NCBI GenBank assembly: GCA_902363595.1
Contig: CABJAP010000001.1
Coordinates: 248,001 to 312,000, forward strand
Reading direction: 5' to 3'
DNA from: Clostridia bacterium
Lineage (GTDB): Bacteria; Bacillota; Clostridia; Peptostreptococcales; Anaerovoracaceae
Length of the DNA stretch: 64,000 bases
Shown here: positions 6,988 through 15,817 of the stretch, one piece after another
How positions within the stretch are numbered: the first letter of the stretch is position 1
Layout of the letters: each line of letters opens with the position of its first letter
Made by a program: the position numbers and the translations under genes
Notes under the pieces: model-generated
Seen by the model: the letters and a program-made list of their open reading frames with translations, nothing else
Database searches by the model: none
What the model was told of the DNA's origin: nothing

Positions 6988-8460
6988 ATGCTTATGACAG
7001 GAGAACAGTACATTGAAAGCTTAAGAAAGCTGAAGACCAGAGTTTACATGTTTGGTGAAGAGATCGAAAATTGGGTGGATCATCCAATCATCCGGCCTTC
7101 CATCAACTGTGTAGCAGTGACTTATGATCTGGCTCAGGATCCGCAGTATGCTGACCTGATGACTGCTAAGTCCAGCCTCACTGGCGAAACGATCAACAGA
7201 TTCGCACATCTTCACCAGAGCGCAGATGACCTGAGAAAAAAGGTTAAGATGCAGAGACTGCTCGGACAGAAGACTGCTTCCTGTTTCCAGAGATGCGTAG
7301 GTATGGACGCTTTCAATGCTGTATTCTCAACAACATTTGAAACAGATAAAAAATATGGTACAAACTACCACGAAAACTTCAAAAACTTCCTGATCGAGGT
7401 TCAGAAGAACGACTGGATCGTAGACGGAGCCATGACTGACCCGAAGGGCGACAGAGGACTTCCGCCTCACAAGCAGAAGGACGCTGACCTGTTCGTACAT
7501 ATCGTTGAAAGAAGAGATGACGGTATCGTAGTAAGCGGAGCTAAGACTCACCAGACTGGTTCCATCAACTCTCACTGGCATATCATCATGCCTACACAGG
7601 CTATGAAAGAAGAGGACAAAGACTTCGCAGTATCCTTCGCATGTCCGTCCGATGCTGAAGGCATGTACATGATCTACGGAAGACAGTCCTGCGACACCAG
7701 AAAATTAGAAGAAGGCGCTGATGTAGACCTAGGTAACGCAAAATACGGCGGGCAGGAAGCATTAGTAGTATTCGACAACGTATTCATTCCGAATAAGTAC
7801 ATCTTCCAGGCTGGCGAATATGACTTCGCGGGTATGATGGTAGAACGGTTCGCCGGATACCACAGACAGTCTTACGGCGGATGTAAAGTCGGCGTAGGCG
7901 ATGTTGTAATCGGCGCTGCTGCTCTGGCTGCTGAATACAATGGAGCTCAGAAAGCTTCTCACGTTAAAGATAAGCTGATTGAAATGACTCACCTGAACGA
8001 AACTCTGTACTGCTGCGGTATCGCTTGCTCCGCAGAAGGTTATGCAACAGAAGCTGGCAACTATCAGATCGACCTGCTGCTGGCAAACGTATGTAAGCAG
8101 AACGTAACCAGATTCCCTTACGAGATCGTAAGACTGGCTGAAGATATTGCCGGCGGCCTGATGGTAACAATGCCATCTGAAGCTGACTTCAAGTCCGACC
8201 TGAAGGTAGGAAGAAACGGCGAAACAATCGGCGAAATCTGCAACAAGTTCTTTGCTGCATCACCTGCATGCACAACTGAAGAAAGAATGAGAGTATTAAG
8301 ATTCTTAGAAAACATCTGCTTAGGAGCTGCTGCTGTTGGATACAGAACAGAATCCATGCACGGCGCAGGATCCCCGCAGGCTCAGAGAATCATGATTTCC
8401 CGTCAGGGCAACATTGAAGGTAAGAAAGAATTAGCAAAAGCTATTGCCGGAATTAAATAA
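6988..8460 (+). CDS. abfD: 4-Hydroxybutyryl-CoA dehydratase / vinylacetyl-CoA delta-isomerase
   Basis: A 490-residue flavin and [4Fe-4S] enzyme that dehydrates 4-hydroxybutyryl-CoA to crotonyl-CoA by a ketyl-radical mechanism. The cluster ligands known from the Clostridium aminobutyricum enzyme are present at identical numbering: Cys99 and Cys103 (in TASCFQRC), His292 (YHRQSYGG) and Cys299. Length and sequence closely follow that homologue as I remember it. The ATG at 6988 has AAGGAG ten bases upstream. It is first in the abfD - small Cys-rich gene - abfT - abfH cluster, driven by the sigma-54 promoter. Codon use is strongly biased (AGA for Arg, GAA, AAG), as expected for a very highly expressed catabolic gene. 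Confidence 0.98.
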   Translation: MLMTGEQYIESLRKLKTRVYMFGEEIENWVDHPIIRPSINCVAVTYDLAQDPQYADLMTAKSSLTGETINRFAHLHQSADDLRKKVKMQRLLGQKTASCFQRCVGMDAFNAVFSTTFETDKKYGTNYHENFKNFLIEVQKNDWIVDGAMTDPKGDRGLPPHKQKDADLFVHIVERRDDGIVVSGAKTHQTGSINSHWHIIMPTQAMKEEDKDFAVSFACPSDAEGMYMIYGRQSCDTRKLEEGADVDLGNAKYGGQEALVVFDNVFIPNKYIFQAGEYDFAGMMVERFAGYHRQSYGGCKVGVGDVVIGAAALAAEYNGAQKASHVKDKLIEMTHLNETLYCCGIACSAEGYATEAGNYQIDLLLANVCKQNVTRFPYEIVRLAEDIAGGLMVTMPSEADFKSDLKVGRNGETIGEICNKFFAASPACTTEERMRVLRFLENICLGAAAVGYRTESMHGAGSPQAQRIMISRQGNIEGKKELAKAIAGIK

Positions 8461-8483
8461 CCTGCGGTAGTAACAAAAATGAT

Positions 8484-8526
8484 AATAGGCCGCTGTGGGC
8501 ATCATACCGTAGCGGCTTATTTTTTA
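8484..8526 (+). terminator. Hairpin with T tract after abfD (probably partial terminator)
   Basis: AATAGGCCGCT (8484-8494) pairs with AGCGGCTTATT (8511-8521) and runs into TTTTTT. The following genes of the pathway lack an obvious promoter of their own, so read-through may set a high abfD : abfT ratio. Confidence 0.65.
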
Positions 8527-8652
8527 ACGATATCGGGCAGGAAAAATTTGACGCCTGCGCGTTTCCGGACGGCCGGGCTGCCCAGTAATGCAGCGCGTGC
8601 GGATGGAAGCGGCGGCGCATAAAATAATTGACGACAAAAGGAGTTATGGCAA

Positions 8653-8916
8653 ATGAAGTGCGGAGTAAGGTTTTGCGGTGGGTGTAACCCAAGATATGAC
8701 CGGGGCAAAGCTCTTGAAGAAATAAAAGAACAGCTGAAAGATATTGATTTCGTTCATGCTGCGGAGGGTGAACTGCACGATTTGCTGCTGGTCATCGGCG
8801 GATGCACCAACTGCTGTGCGTCTTTTGATCAGTTCAAGACAAAATTAGGTGTCCTGAAAATGTGGGATAAGACCCATATTGAACGGATCTGCGATGAAAT
8901 CGAAAAAAAAAATTAG
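8653..8916 (+). CDS. Small cysteine-rich protein of the 4-hydroxybutyrate cluster, function unknown
   Basis: An 87-residue soluble protein with five cysteines in two groups: CGVRFCGGCNPRYDR at residues 3-17 and GGCTNCCAS in the second half. The fold looks alpha/beta with no membrane segment. The CxxxxCxxC group followed by NPRYDR and the later CxxCC group could bind a metal or cluster or form a redox pair. It has a ribosome site (AAAGGAG) and sits between abfD and abfT. I cannot name a family. A role in maturation or electron supply for AbfD is a guess from position only. Confidence 0.8.
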   Translation: MKCGVRFCGGCNPRYDRGKALEEIKEQLKDIDFVHAAEGELHDLLLVIGGCTNCCASFDQFKTKLGVLKMWDKTHIERICDEIEKKN

Positions 8917-8957
8917 AATTAGAAAAAAGTTAATGTTTAAACGGAGGATGCAAAACT

Positions 8958-10274
8958 ATGGACTGGAAAGAAATTTATGAAAGCAGAAAATGCTCTGCTG
9001 ATGAGGCGATGAAACTGATTCAGTCAGGCGACCGTGTTCTGTTTGCTCATGCTGTTGCCGAACCTCAGATTTTGGTAGACGCAATGGTTGCGAACAAGCA
9101 CCTTTATAAGGATATCACGGTATCTCACATGGTTACACTGGGCAAGGGCGAATATTCCCTGCCGGAAAACCACGACGTATTCACATTCGAAGGCTGGTTT
9201 ACAAGCCCGAGCACGAGAAAATCCATTTCTCAGGGTCATGGTGAATTCGTTCCGGTATTCTTCCATGAAGTGCCGAAATACATAAGACAGGACATTTTCC
9301 ATGAAGATGTACTGCTGGTTTCCGTATCAAAACCGGACGAACACGGATTCTGCTGCGTAGGCGTTTCTTCCGACTACACGATGCAGGCGATCAAATCCTG
9401 CAGAACAGTTTTAGCAGAAGTAAACGATCAGGTTCCGGTTGTATTCGGCGATACATTCGTACATGTAAGCGAAATCGACGCGTTTGTTGAAAATTCACAT
9501 CCGCTCTTCGAAAGCAAGCCGGCGAAAATTGGACCGGTTGAAGAAGCGATCGGCAAGAACTGCGCATCCCTCATTGAGGATGGAGCAACTCTGCAGCTGG
9601 GTATCGGAGCCATTCCGGATGCCGTACTTTCTCAGCTGGGCGAAAAGAAACACCTGGGTATCCACTCAGAAATGATCGCTGACGGCGTTGTTGACCTCTA
9701 TGAAAAGGGCGCAATCGACTGCAGTGAAAAGGGGATCGACGAAGGTAAAATGGTCGTAACTTTCCTCATGGGAACCAAGAAGCTGTACGACTTCTGCGAT
9801 AAAAATCCGATGGTCGAAATGAGACCGGTAGACTATGTAAACCATCCTGAAACTGTGGCTAAGTTAAAGAACCTGGTATGCATCAATGCTTGCGTGCAGG
9901 TAGACTTTATGGGACAGATCGTTTCCGAGTGTATCGGTACCAACCAGATTTCCGGCGTCGGCGGCCAGGTTGACTTTGTACGTGGCGCAGCCATGACTCA
10001 TGATGGAAAAGGTAAAGCGATCATTGCAATGCCTTCCGTAACTAATAAGAAAGACGGCAGCAAGATCTCCAAGATTGTTCCATTCATCGATCACGGCGCT
10101 GCAGTTACAACTTCAAGATGCGATGCAGACTACATCATCACCGAATACGGTATTGCTGAGATGAAGGGCAGAACGCTGAAAGACAGAGCAAGACAGCTGA
10201 TTAACATCGCTCACCCTGATTTCAGAGAGGAACTGAAAGAACAGTTCAAAGAAAGATTTAAGGATGAATTCTAA
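8958..10274 (+). CDS. abfT: 4-Hydroxybutyrate CoA-transferase
   Basis: A 438-residue family I CoA-transferase that moves CoA from acetyl-CoA (or butyryl-CoA) to 4-hydroxybutyrate. The catalytic glutamate is Glu238 in GIHSEMIADG, the same number as in the C. aminobutyricum enzyme. The oxyanion/CoA loops TLQLGIGAIPDAVLSQ and SGVGGQVDFVRGA are intact. The GGAGG ribosome site precedes the ATG. A small GNRA-type hairpin directly follows the stop, before abfH. High-expression codon bias as in abfD. Confidence 0.97.
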   Translation: MDWKEIYESRKCSADEAMKLIQSGDRVLFAHAVAEPQILVDAMVANKHLYKDITVSHMVTLGKGEYSLPENHDVFTFEGWFTSPSTRKSISQGHGEFVPVFFHEVPKYIRQDIFHEDVLLVSVSKPDEHGFCCVGVSSDYTMQAIKSCRTVLAEVNDQVPVVFGDTFVHVSEIDAFVENSHPLFESKPAKIGPVEEAIGKNCASLIEDGATLQLGIGAIPDAVLSQLGEKKHLGIHSEMIADGVVDLYEKGAIDCSEKGIDEGKMVVTFLMGTKKLYDFCDKNPMVEMRPVDYVNHPETVAKLKNLVCINACVQVDFMGQIVSECIGTNQISGVGGQVDFVRGAAMTHDGKGKAIIAMPSVTNKKDGSKISKIVPFIDHGAAVTTSRCDADYIITEYGIAEMKGRTLKDRARQLINIAHPDFREELKEQFKERFKDEF

Positions 10275-10275
10275 A

Positions 10276-10289
10276 CATGCGAAAGCATG
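10276..10289 (+). other. GNRA-capped hairpin in the abfT-abfH intercistronic region
   Basis: CATGC-GAAA-GCATG: a 5-bp stem with a GAAA tetraloop starting two bases after the abfT stop. There is no T tract, so it is not a terminator; an mRNA stability or processing element is likelier. Confidence 0.5.
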
Positions 10290-10335
10290 GTTAATGGTTT
10301 AAAGTTAATTGTTAAAAGAAAAGAGAGGTAACATT

Positions 10336-11460
10336 ATGCAAGCTTTAAGAGTAGTACCTGCAATTCATTATTTTGACACGTTTAAGGAATTCAACGATGA
10401 ATTCAAATTAGGCAAAGGCGACCTGCTGGTTACAAACCAGTGGATGTATGACCCGTATGTAAAACCGCTGGGAATCGATATGCCGGTTATTTTCCAGGAA
10501 AAATACGGAAAAGGCGAACCGTCCGATGAAATGATGGACGCTATGAAAAAGGATATGGACCAGTATGAATATGACAGAATCATCGCATTTGGCGGCGGTA
10601 CAATCGTAGATATCTGTAAAGTCCTGGCTCTGGATATCCCGACAAAAGCTCTCGATCTGTACACCGGCGATGTCGCTCCTAAGAGAATGAAGGAACTGAT
10701 CGTTGTTCCGACAACCTGCGGAACTGGTTCCGAAGTAACCAACGTTGCTATTGCGGAACTGAAAGCTTTACATACGAAGAAAGGTATCGCAGTAGAGGAA
10801 ACATATGCTCATACTGCAGTTCTGATTCCGGAATCTCTCCAGGGACTTCCTGACTATGTATTCGCAACAAGCTCGGTTGACGCTCTGATTCACGCCATCG
10901 AATCTTATCTGTCACCGAAAGCTTCTCCGTTTACAGAAATGTATTCCCTGAAGGCGATCCAAATGATCATGGATGGTTATAAAGCGATCGTTGCTGCCGG
11001 CGGAAATACAGCTGAAAACAGAAAGCCTTTCCTGAAAGACTTTTTACTGGCATCCAACTATGCTGGAATCGCTTTTGGTAATGCCGGATGCGCTGCCGTA
11101 CACGCACTGTCCTATTCCATCGGAGCTGCTTTCCACGTTCCTCACGGTGAAGCGAACTTCCAGTTCTTCACAGAAGTATTCAAGATGTACATGAGAAAGG
11201 ATCCGAACGGCAAGATTGCAAAAGCGAACCAAATCTTTGCTGATGCTCTTGGATGCGGACTGGACGTTGTTTACGAAGAATTGGATAAATTCCTCGGTAA
11301 ATTCCTGGATAAGAAACCGCTTAAGGAATATGGCATGACAGAAGCTCAGATCGATGAGTTCACCAAGTCAACAGTTGATAACCAGCAGAGACTTTTAGGA
11401 AACAACTATGTATTCCTGACAGACGATGAAATCAAAGAAATCTTTGCGAACTTGTACTAA
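10336..11460 (+). CDS. abfH: 4-Hydroxybutyrate dehydrogenase (iron-containing alcohol dehydrogenase)
   Basis: A 374-residue group III Fe-ADH that reduces succinate semialdehyde to 4-hydroxybutyrate with NADH. Visible motifs are the nucleotide loop FGGGTIVDICK, PTTCGTGSEVTN, and the metal-binding histidines in SSVDALIHAIE and HALSYSIGAAFHVPHGEAN. The ATG at 10336 is used because AGAGAGG lies upstream and the protein then aligns with the known N terminus (MQALRVVP); an earlier in-frame start adds nine residues without a ribosome site. It is last in the abf cluster and is followed by a strong terminator. Confidence 0.96.
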   Translation: MQALRVVPAIHYFDTFKEFNDEFKLGKGDLLVTNQWMYDPYVKPLGIDMPVIFQEKYGKGEPSDEMMDAMKKDMDQYEYDRIIAFGGGTIVDICKVLALDIPTKALDLYTGDVAPKRMKELIVVPTTCGTGSEVTNVAIAELKALHTKKGIAVEETYAHTAVLIPESLQGLPDYVFATSSVDALIHAIESYLSPKASPFTEMYSLKAIQMIMDGYKAIVAAGGNTAENRKPFLKDFLLASNYAGIAFGNAGCAAVHALSYSIGAAFHVPHGEANFQFFTEVFKMYMRKDPNGKIAKANQIFADALGCGLDVVYEELDKFLGKFLDKKPLKEYGMTEAQIDEFTKSTVDNQQRLLGNNYVFLTDDEIKEIFANLY

Positions 11461-11493
11461 GAAAAAACACCTGTTCTGATTTTAAAACCGTAT

Positions 11494-11540
11494 AAAAACC
11501 GCGGCGCCGGCATGATGACATGCCAGTGCCGCGGTTTTTT
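11494..11540. terminator. Bidirectional terminator between abfH and the LuxR-type regulator gene
   Basis: AAAAACCGCGGC (11494-11505) pairs with GCCGCGGTTTTTT (11528-11540), with further pairing possible inside (GGCATG/CATGCC). The flanking A and T runs serve both convergent genes. Confidence 0.85.
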
Positions 11541-11554
11541 AGTTTGCTGCAGCT

Positions 11555-14098
11555 CTAGAGCAGCCCCAGTTCCCGGGCCTTCAAAATCGCATCCATAGCG
11601 TTGTTGACGCCCAACTTTTTATAGGCTGCCGAAATGTGAGTCTTTACAGTGGGAAGCTTAAGACCGGTCAACTGACAGATTTCACTATTGCGATGCCCTT
11701 CCGCCAGCAGTTCGATCATGCGCTGCTGCTGAGCGGACAATTTAATGGGCTTGCTGTTAATCGCAAGGTGGAAGGTGATGCCCTTTTGCTGTTTGGACAT
11801 TTCGTGGGCCGCCAGCAAAATTTCGTGCACATAGGTCCGCCGAAGCTCTCCGTTATAATCATTTCGATTGATTTTTGTCCAAAGCCTTTTCAGCACCGGA
11901 AGGATGGAAGCGCCTTCATCCGCAGCAGTAAGAATAAAGCCAAAGGGCTGGAGCACCGAAAGGGCCTCTTCCAATTCTTCCTCCGCTTCCCTTTTCTTTC
12001 CCACGGCCCAAAAGAGCGATGCCAGCAGAACGCAGGCTTCGGCCAGATCCAGGGGCCGACGGACATTTTTTCCAAAGTCCTTCAGTAAAGATAAATAATG
12101 AAGTGCGTTTTCCGTGTCCTCCAAAACCACATAGGCCCTCGCAGTGGTAAAATGCTGGAAAGAACGGAACAACTCAATATGATCGGTCTCGATTACATAA
12201 TAATTTTCCAGCCAGGCGGAAGCGGCTGATTTATTTCCCTCGTATAGCTTGAGCCGAGTCCGATACGCTTCCAGATTGGGGATGAAAAACTGGGCGGAGG
12301 TACGGGTGATTTCCGTGAGCCGGTCCAACACCCGGCGAGCCTGTATATACCTGCGCTGCCGCCATAAGATACTGTGCTGGAGGATCAGCATGCAGATCAG
12401 CCCCTCATCTTTATTTTCTTCGCCAAAGGCAGTCAGCGCTTGTTCATTTTCAGTCAGCGCCTCTTTTAACCGGCCTTTTTCAAAAGTAAAACAAGCGGTA
12501 ATTCCATATTTAATATAATTCCACTCAGCCCCCAGAAGCACGGCAAAGGTTTTATCCAGCTTTTCCATACTGTCCGGATCCAGAGCCAAGTCCGAATAGT
12601 CCAGATTGCTCCGATGCATGTAAGGCATATTGTGGCTGAAGGAAGCGATGTTGGTGGCCAGACCGCCTTCTGTGAATTTTTTTACATAGCGGCCGAACCG
12701 CTTGAATTGGCGGATTTTGGTCAGCATGCCGGTGCGGTGATCGACGCTGTAGGCCAAAATCGCATATTCCACAAATTTGGAATCTCCCAGGGCGATCCGG
12801 GGAAGAGCTTTATAGACCGCGTCCATATGCTCCTCAAATTCCCGATGATGACTGGTGAGGTAGTAATACCAAGCGCTCAGTATATGCAGCGCCGGCACCT
12901 GTTTAAATGCCGCTTGGGGAAAATCCTTGACAAAGAAGGTTCGAAGAAAATCCGCGTAATCAGCAATAATCCCCTTATTATTTTCAAAAAGAAATAAATA
13001 AAGATAGGTATCGATGCCATTATAGTCGCCGCTGTCCAGCCAAAAACGCAAGGCGCGGGAATAATCCTTCTTGTCACGATAATATTCAGCGGCCTTTTTA
13101 TACAGGCTGCTGGTTTTGCGGCCGCTTTTGGACAGCTGCTCCCGAAGGAAGTCCAGAAACAGATGGTGGTAACGGTATGTATCGCCGTGGAGACGGCTGA
13201 GGAACGAATTTGTCCTGCTGAGCTGCTCCATGATATAGTCTGCGTCGCTGCGCCCGGATAGGATAGAAGCCAGCTCAATGTCAAATTCATCTGCAATGGA
13301 GGTAGTGAGACAAAACTCCTGCAGCGGCTCCTCCCATTTATCCCATACTTGCGCCTTAAAATACTGATCAAAGATATAACCGCTTTTGGGGCTGATTTCT
13401 CCGCTTTTTGCCATAGCGTTGACGCCCATGGCCCAGCCCTCCGTAGCCTGATAAGCAAAGCGGGATTCCTCGGGAGTCAAAAAACGTCCCAGACTGCCGA
13501 AATATTCACGGATCTCGTCTTCAGAAAACCGCAGATGATCCGGCGTAATGATCTGCACACCTCGGTCATGGATCAAAGGTTCCAACTCTTCGGGCAGTTC
13601 ATGGCGTGAGAGTATCAGCACGGCAAAAGAGCGGGGGAGCCTGCGGATCACAGAGGGCAGGGATTTACGAATCTCGCCGCTTGTAATCATGTGCATATCA
13701 TCAAGAACCAGAGCATAAAAGCCTTCTTCCGGCACCATTTCCGCCAGCAGCTGCACCATGTGCTCCACAGGGGAGGCGGAAAAGGCAGGATCCGTTAAGA
13801 CTTGTTTCATGGCCTGATTTTCCGGCTGTATGGAAAAAATACCGGTGGCCATCTGCTTGTAAAAAACAGAGGGTGCGTTATCGTAAGAATCAAGGCCGAT
13901 CCAAACCGGCTTTCTCTTGCTCTCCGCCAGCCAGAGCAGGGTGGATACGGTTTTTCCGCTGCCGGCGGGAGCGCTGACATAGACCACGGACTTCTCAGCC
14001 GCATGGTGGAAGGCGGAACGCAGGTTAAGGCGGGGCGCGTAAACTTCTGGCAAAATATTGGGAGCAAATTTATCGCTGAGAAAATTCAATTCGGACAT
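11555..14098 (-). CDS. MalT/LAL-type LuxR family transcriptional regulator
   Basis: An 847-residue ATP-dependent regulator with an N-terminal STAND/NTPase domain (Walker A APAGSGKT, residues 43-50; Walker B-like ALVLDDMH), a long helical TPR-like middle, and a C-terminal LuxR helix-turn-helix (LSAQQQRMIELLAEGHRNSE, then VKTHISAAYKKLGV). Proteins of this build bind an inducer and ATP, oligomerise, and activate transcription near -35 elements. It diverges from a cluster of secreted and surface proteins; the 220-base gap holds a 23-base direct repeat that may be its target. It could also control abf genes convergent to it, but their sigma-54 promoter makes that less likely. Confidence 0.93.
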   Translation of the reverse strand: MSELNFLSDKFAPNILPEVYAPRLNLRSAFHHAAEKSVVYVSAPAGSGKTVSTLLWLAESKRKPVWIGLDSYDNAPSVFYKQMATGIFSIQPENQAMKQVLTDPAFSASPVEHMVQLLAEMVPEEGFYALVLDDMHMITSGEIRKSLPSVIRRLPRSFAVLILSRHELPEELEPLIHDRGVQIITPDHLRFSEDEIREYFGSLGRFLTPEESRFAYQATEGWAMGVNAMAKSGEISPKSGYIFDQYFKAQVWDKWEEPLQEFCLTTSIADEFDIELASILSGRSDADYIMEQLSRTNSFLSRLHGDTYRYHHLFLDFLREQLSKSGRKTSSLYKKAAEYYRDKKDYSRALRFWLDSGDYNGIDTYLYLFLFENNKGIIADYADFLRTFFVKDFPQAAFKQVPALHILSAWYYYLTSHHREFEEHMDAVYKALPRIALGDSKFVEYAILAYSVDHRTGMLTKIRQFKRFGRYVKKFTEGGLATNIASFSHNMPYMHRSNLDYSDLALDPDSMEKLDKTFAVLLGAEWNYIKYGITACFTFEKGRLKEALTENEQALTAFGEENKDEGLICMLILQHSILWRQRRYIQARRVLDRLTEITRTSAQFFIPNLEAYRTRLKLYEGNKSAASAWLENYYVIETDHIELFRSFQHFTTARAYVVLEDTENALHYLSLLKDFGKNVRRPLDLAEACVLLASLFWAVGKKREAEEELEEALSVLQPFGFILTAADEGASILPVLKRLWTKINRNDYNGELRRTYVHEILLAAHEMSKQQKGITFHLAINSKPIKLSAQQQRMIELLAEGHRNSEICQLTGLKLPTVKTHISAAYKKLGVNNAMDAILKARELGLL

Positions 14099-14180
14099 GT
14101 TTCTGTCTCCTTAATGCAAGATTCTGGGGTCAAAGGAACTGGTAGCTCTAGTATACGACAAAAGACGGGCTTCGACAATG

Positions 14181-14245
14181 TTTGCATTGAAAAACTCATA
14201 CTGTTATATTTTTAACGAAAAATTTGCAAAGAAAACCTCATACTG
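14181..14245 (+). repeat. 23-bp direct repeat, 42 bases apart, overlapping a promoter: candidate operator
   Basis: Copies at 14181-14203 and 14223-14245 share TTTGCA..GAAAA.CTCATACTG (20 of 23 identical). A start-to-start distance of 42 bases is four helical turns. The first copy covers the -35 (TTGCAT, 14182-14187) and spacer of a promoter whose -10 is TATATT at 14205-14210 with a 17-base spacer. The divergent large LuxR-type regulator is the natural candidate binder. Confidence 0.6.
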
Positions 14246-14318
14246 GACGATTTTAATTAGAGGCAGAATCCATTAAAATTTATCTAAAGATATTTTGGAA
14301 ACGCGAAAGAAGGATATT

Positions 14319-15452
14319 ATGAAAAAGAAAAGAAGCTTTGCAGCAGCAATCATTATGCTTCTGCTGGCATTTACCTTGGTGCCAACTGCGGTGTGGGCCG
14401 CTTGGAGCTATCAGTACTATCAAGAGGATATCGCGGCGATCGATACGCTTTCTGACAGCCGTGGTTTAAAGGCGTCAAAAAGTGATGCGTGCGAGCCGAT
14501 GGATGATTGGCCGTTTGTTCTTGAGTGGGACCACTACAACGGCAATCGGTCCATAAAAATTTTAAAGTTAGAAAACAAAGACCTCTATGGAGAGCTCAAG
14601 GATCTTCTTTCATCTTTACCAAGCCTTGCAAACCTGGATCTGTCTGGAAATAGCCTCTCCGGGGAGATCACACTGGCGAACCTGGAGCTGGCAACTCTCG
14701 ACCTGTCGGATAATCAGTTTACGCGCGCTGACCTGAGCAGCCTTGGCAAGCTATCGTCATTGAATCTTTCCGGTAACCCCCTGCAGGAAGTAAGGTTGCC
14801 CGGAAATAGGATCATAAGAACGGCCAGTGAACCGCACAGCGGCGGTACCGTATCGCATCTGGAACAATTGTCACTCCATGGCGCGATGTCTCTGGAAGCA
14901 AAACCGGCGTCCGGTTACGGATTTGTAAAATGGAAGTACGCCATTGATGCGGAGCCGTCCGTAGCCGCGTCTTTGAAGATCGATCCAACAACTAATCCGA
15001 TTTCTTTTACCCTGCCGGAAAACACAGCGATTGAAATGACGGCAGTTTTTGCGCCGCTGCATTCCATTACTGTAACCACTGAAGGAAACGGTACGGCAGC
15101 GCCATCGGGATTGACTGAGGTGACCGAGGGAAAGGATGCTGCTTTCACCTTCACACCTGCGAAAGGCTGGAAGATCAAATCAGTAAAGGCGGACGGAAAA
15201 GAACTGGGGGCCTTGCAGGGTTATACCTTTTATAATGTGATTCAAGATCACGTTCTCCACGTGGTCTTTGAGAAAAAACAGGTTCAGTCCGCCGCGCAGA
15301 CAGATAAGGGCTCTGATAAATCTGATCCCCCGGATCAAAGCGACAGTCCGGCCACGGGAGATGCTTTTCCCATTTATTTTTGGCTGGCGCTTGCTCTCCT
15401 GTCCGCTGCGGCCATGACTGGAATACTGGTTATGAGGAAAGCCGGGAGGTGA
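14319..15452 (+). CDS. Secreted leucine-rich-repeat protein with a sortase-like C-terminal signal
   Basis: A 377-residue surface protein. Signal peptide at residues 1-27 (cleavage after PTAVWA), then 3-4 LRRs (LANLDLSGNSLSG, LATLDLSDNQF, LSSLNLSGNPL), then two beta domains of the bacterial-repeat / Flg_new type (about residues 185-240 and 245-305). A Ser/Asp/Pro-rich linker leads to SPATG (residues 343-347), a hydrophobic segment and RKAGR: the layout of a class-variant sortase signal. The ATG at 14319 is chosen for its GAAGGA ribosome site; an in-frame ATG eight codons upstream has none. The target bound by the LRRs is unknown. Confidence 0.85.
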   Translation: MKKKRSFAAAIIMLLLAFTLVPTAVWAAWSYQYYQEDIAAIDTLSDSRGLKASKSDACEPMDDWPFVLEWDHYNGNRSIKILKLENKDLYGELKDLLSSLPSLANLDLSGNSLSGEITLANLELATLDLSDNQFTRADLSSLGKLSSLNLSGNPLQEVRLPGNRIIRTASEPHSGGTVSHLEQLSLHGAMSLEAKPASGYGFVKWKYAIDAEPSVAASLKIDPTTNPISFTLPENTAIEMTAVFAPLHSITVTTEGNGTAAPSGLTEVTEGKDAAFTFTPAKGWKIKSVKADGKELGALQGYTFYNVIQDHVLHVVFEKKQVQSAAQTDKGSDKSDPPDQSDSPATGDAFPIYFWLALALLSAAAMTGILVMRKAGR

Positions 15453-15457
15453 TCAGA

Positions 15458-15775
15458 TTGAATATTAGCGAAAAAGGATTCAACTATGCCATACGCACTG
15501 CGGAAGTGGTTCGCTATTTAAAGGATAGCGGAAAAAACTTTCCTCTCTGCGAACGGCTTCTGGCCTGCGGCCTTGAGACAGGAATGAACTGCCAGGAGCT
15601 GTTCAAGGGGGAAACGGCAGAAGACATCCTCCGCAAGCTGGCACTCTATAAGATCAAAGAAGCCGATTACATCATTGAGATGGCGGTATACGGGGGCTAT
15701 CTGACTGAGCTGCAGAGTGTTCATATCCGAGAAGACGGAGAGGAATTAATCAAATTGCTGAATGCGACTGTTTAA
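15458..15775 (+). CDS. Four-helix-bundle protein (23S rRNA IVS-type family), divergent
   Basis: A 105-residue helical protein resembling the S23/four-helix-bundle family: RTAEVVRYL in helix 1, LLACGLETGMNCQEL where relatives have QLLRSGTSIGANIEEA, then ILRKLALYKIKEADYIIEMA and GYLTELQS. Start is TTG at 15458 with GGGAGGTG seven bases upstream, six bases after the LRR gene stop, so the two are an operon. Relatives are often encoded in rRNA intervening sequences or near mobile or surface genes; function is unknown. Family call rests on pattern only. Confidence 0.65.
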   Translation: MNISEKGFNYAIRTAEVVRYLKDSGKNFPLCERLLACGLETGMNCQELFKGETAEDILRKLALYKIKEADYIIEMAVYGGYLTELQSVHIREDGEELIKLLNATV

Positions 15776-15817
15776 GCAGTGCAAAACAAGGAATGTGATG
15801 TGGGAAAGGAGGCAGAT

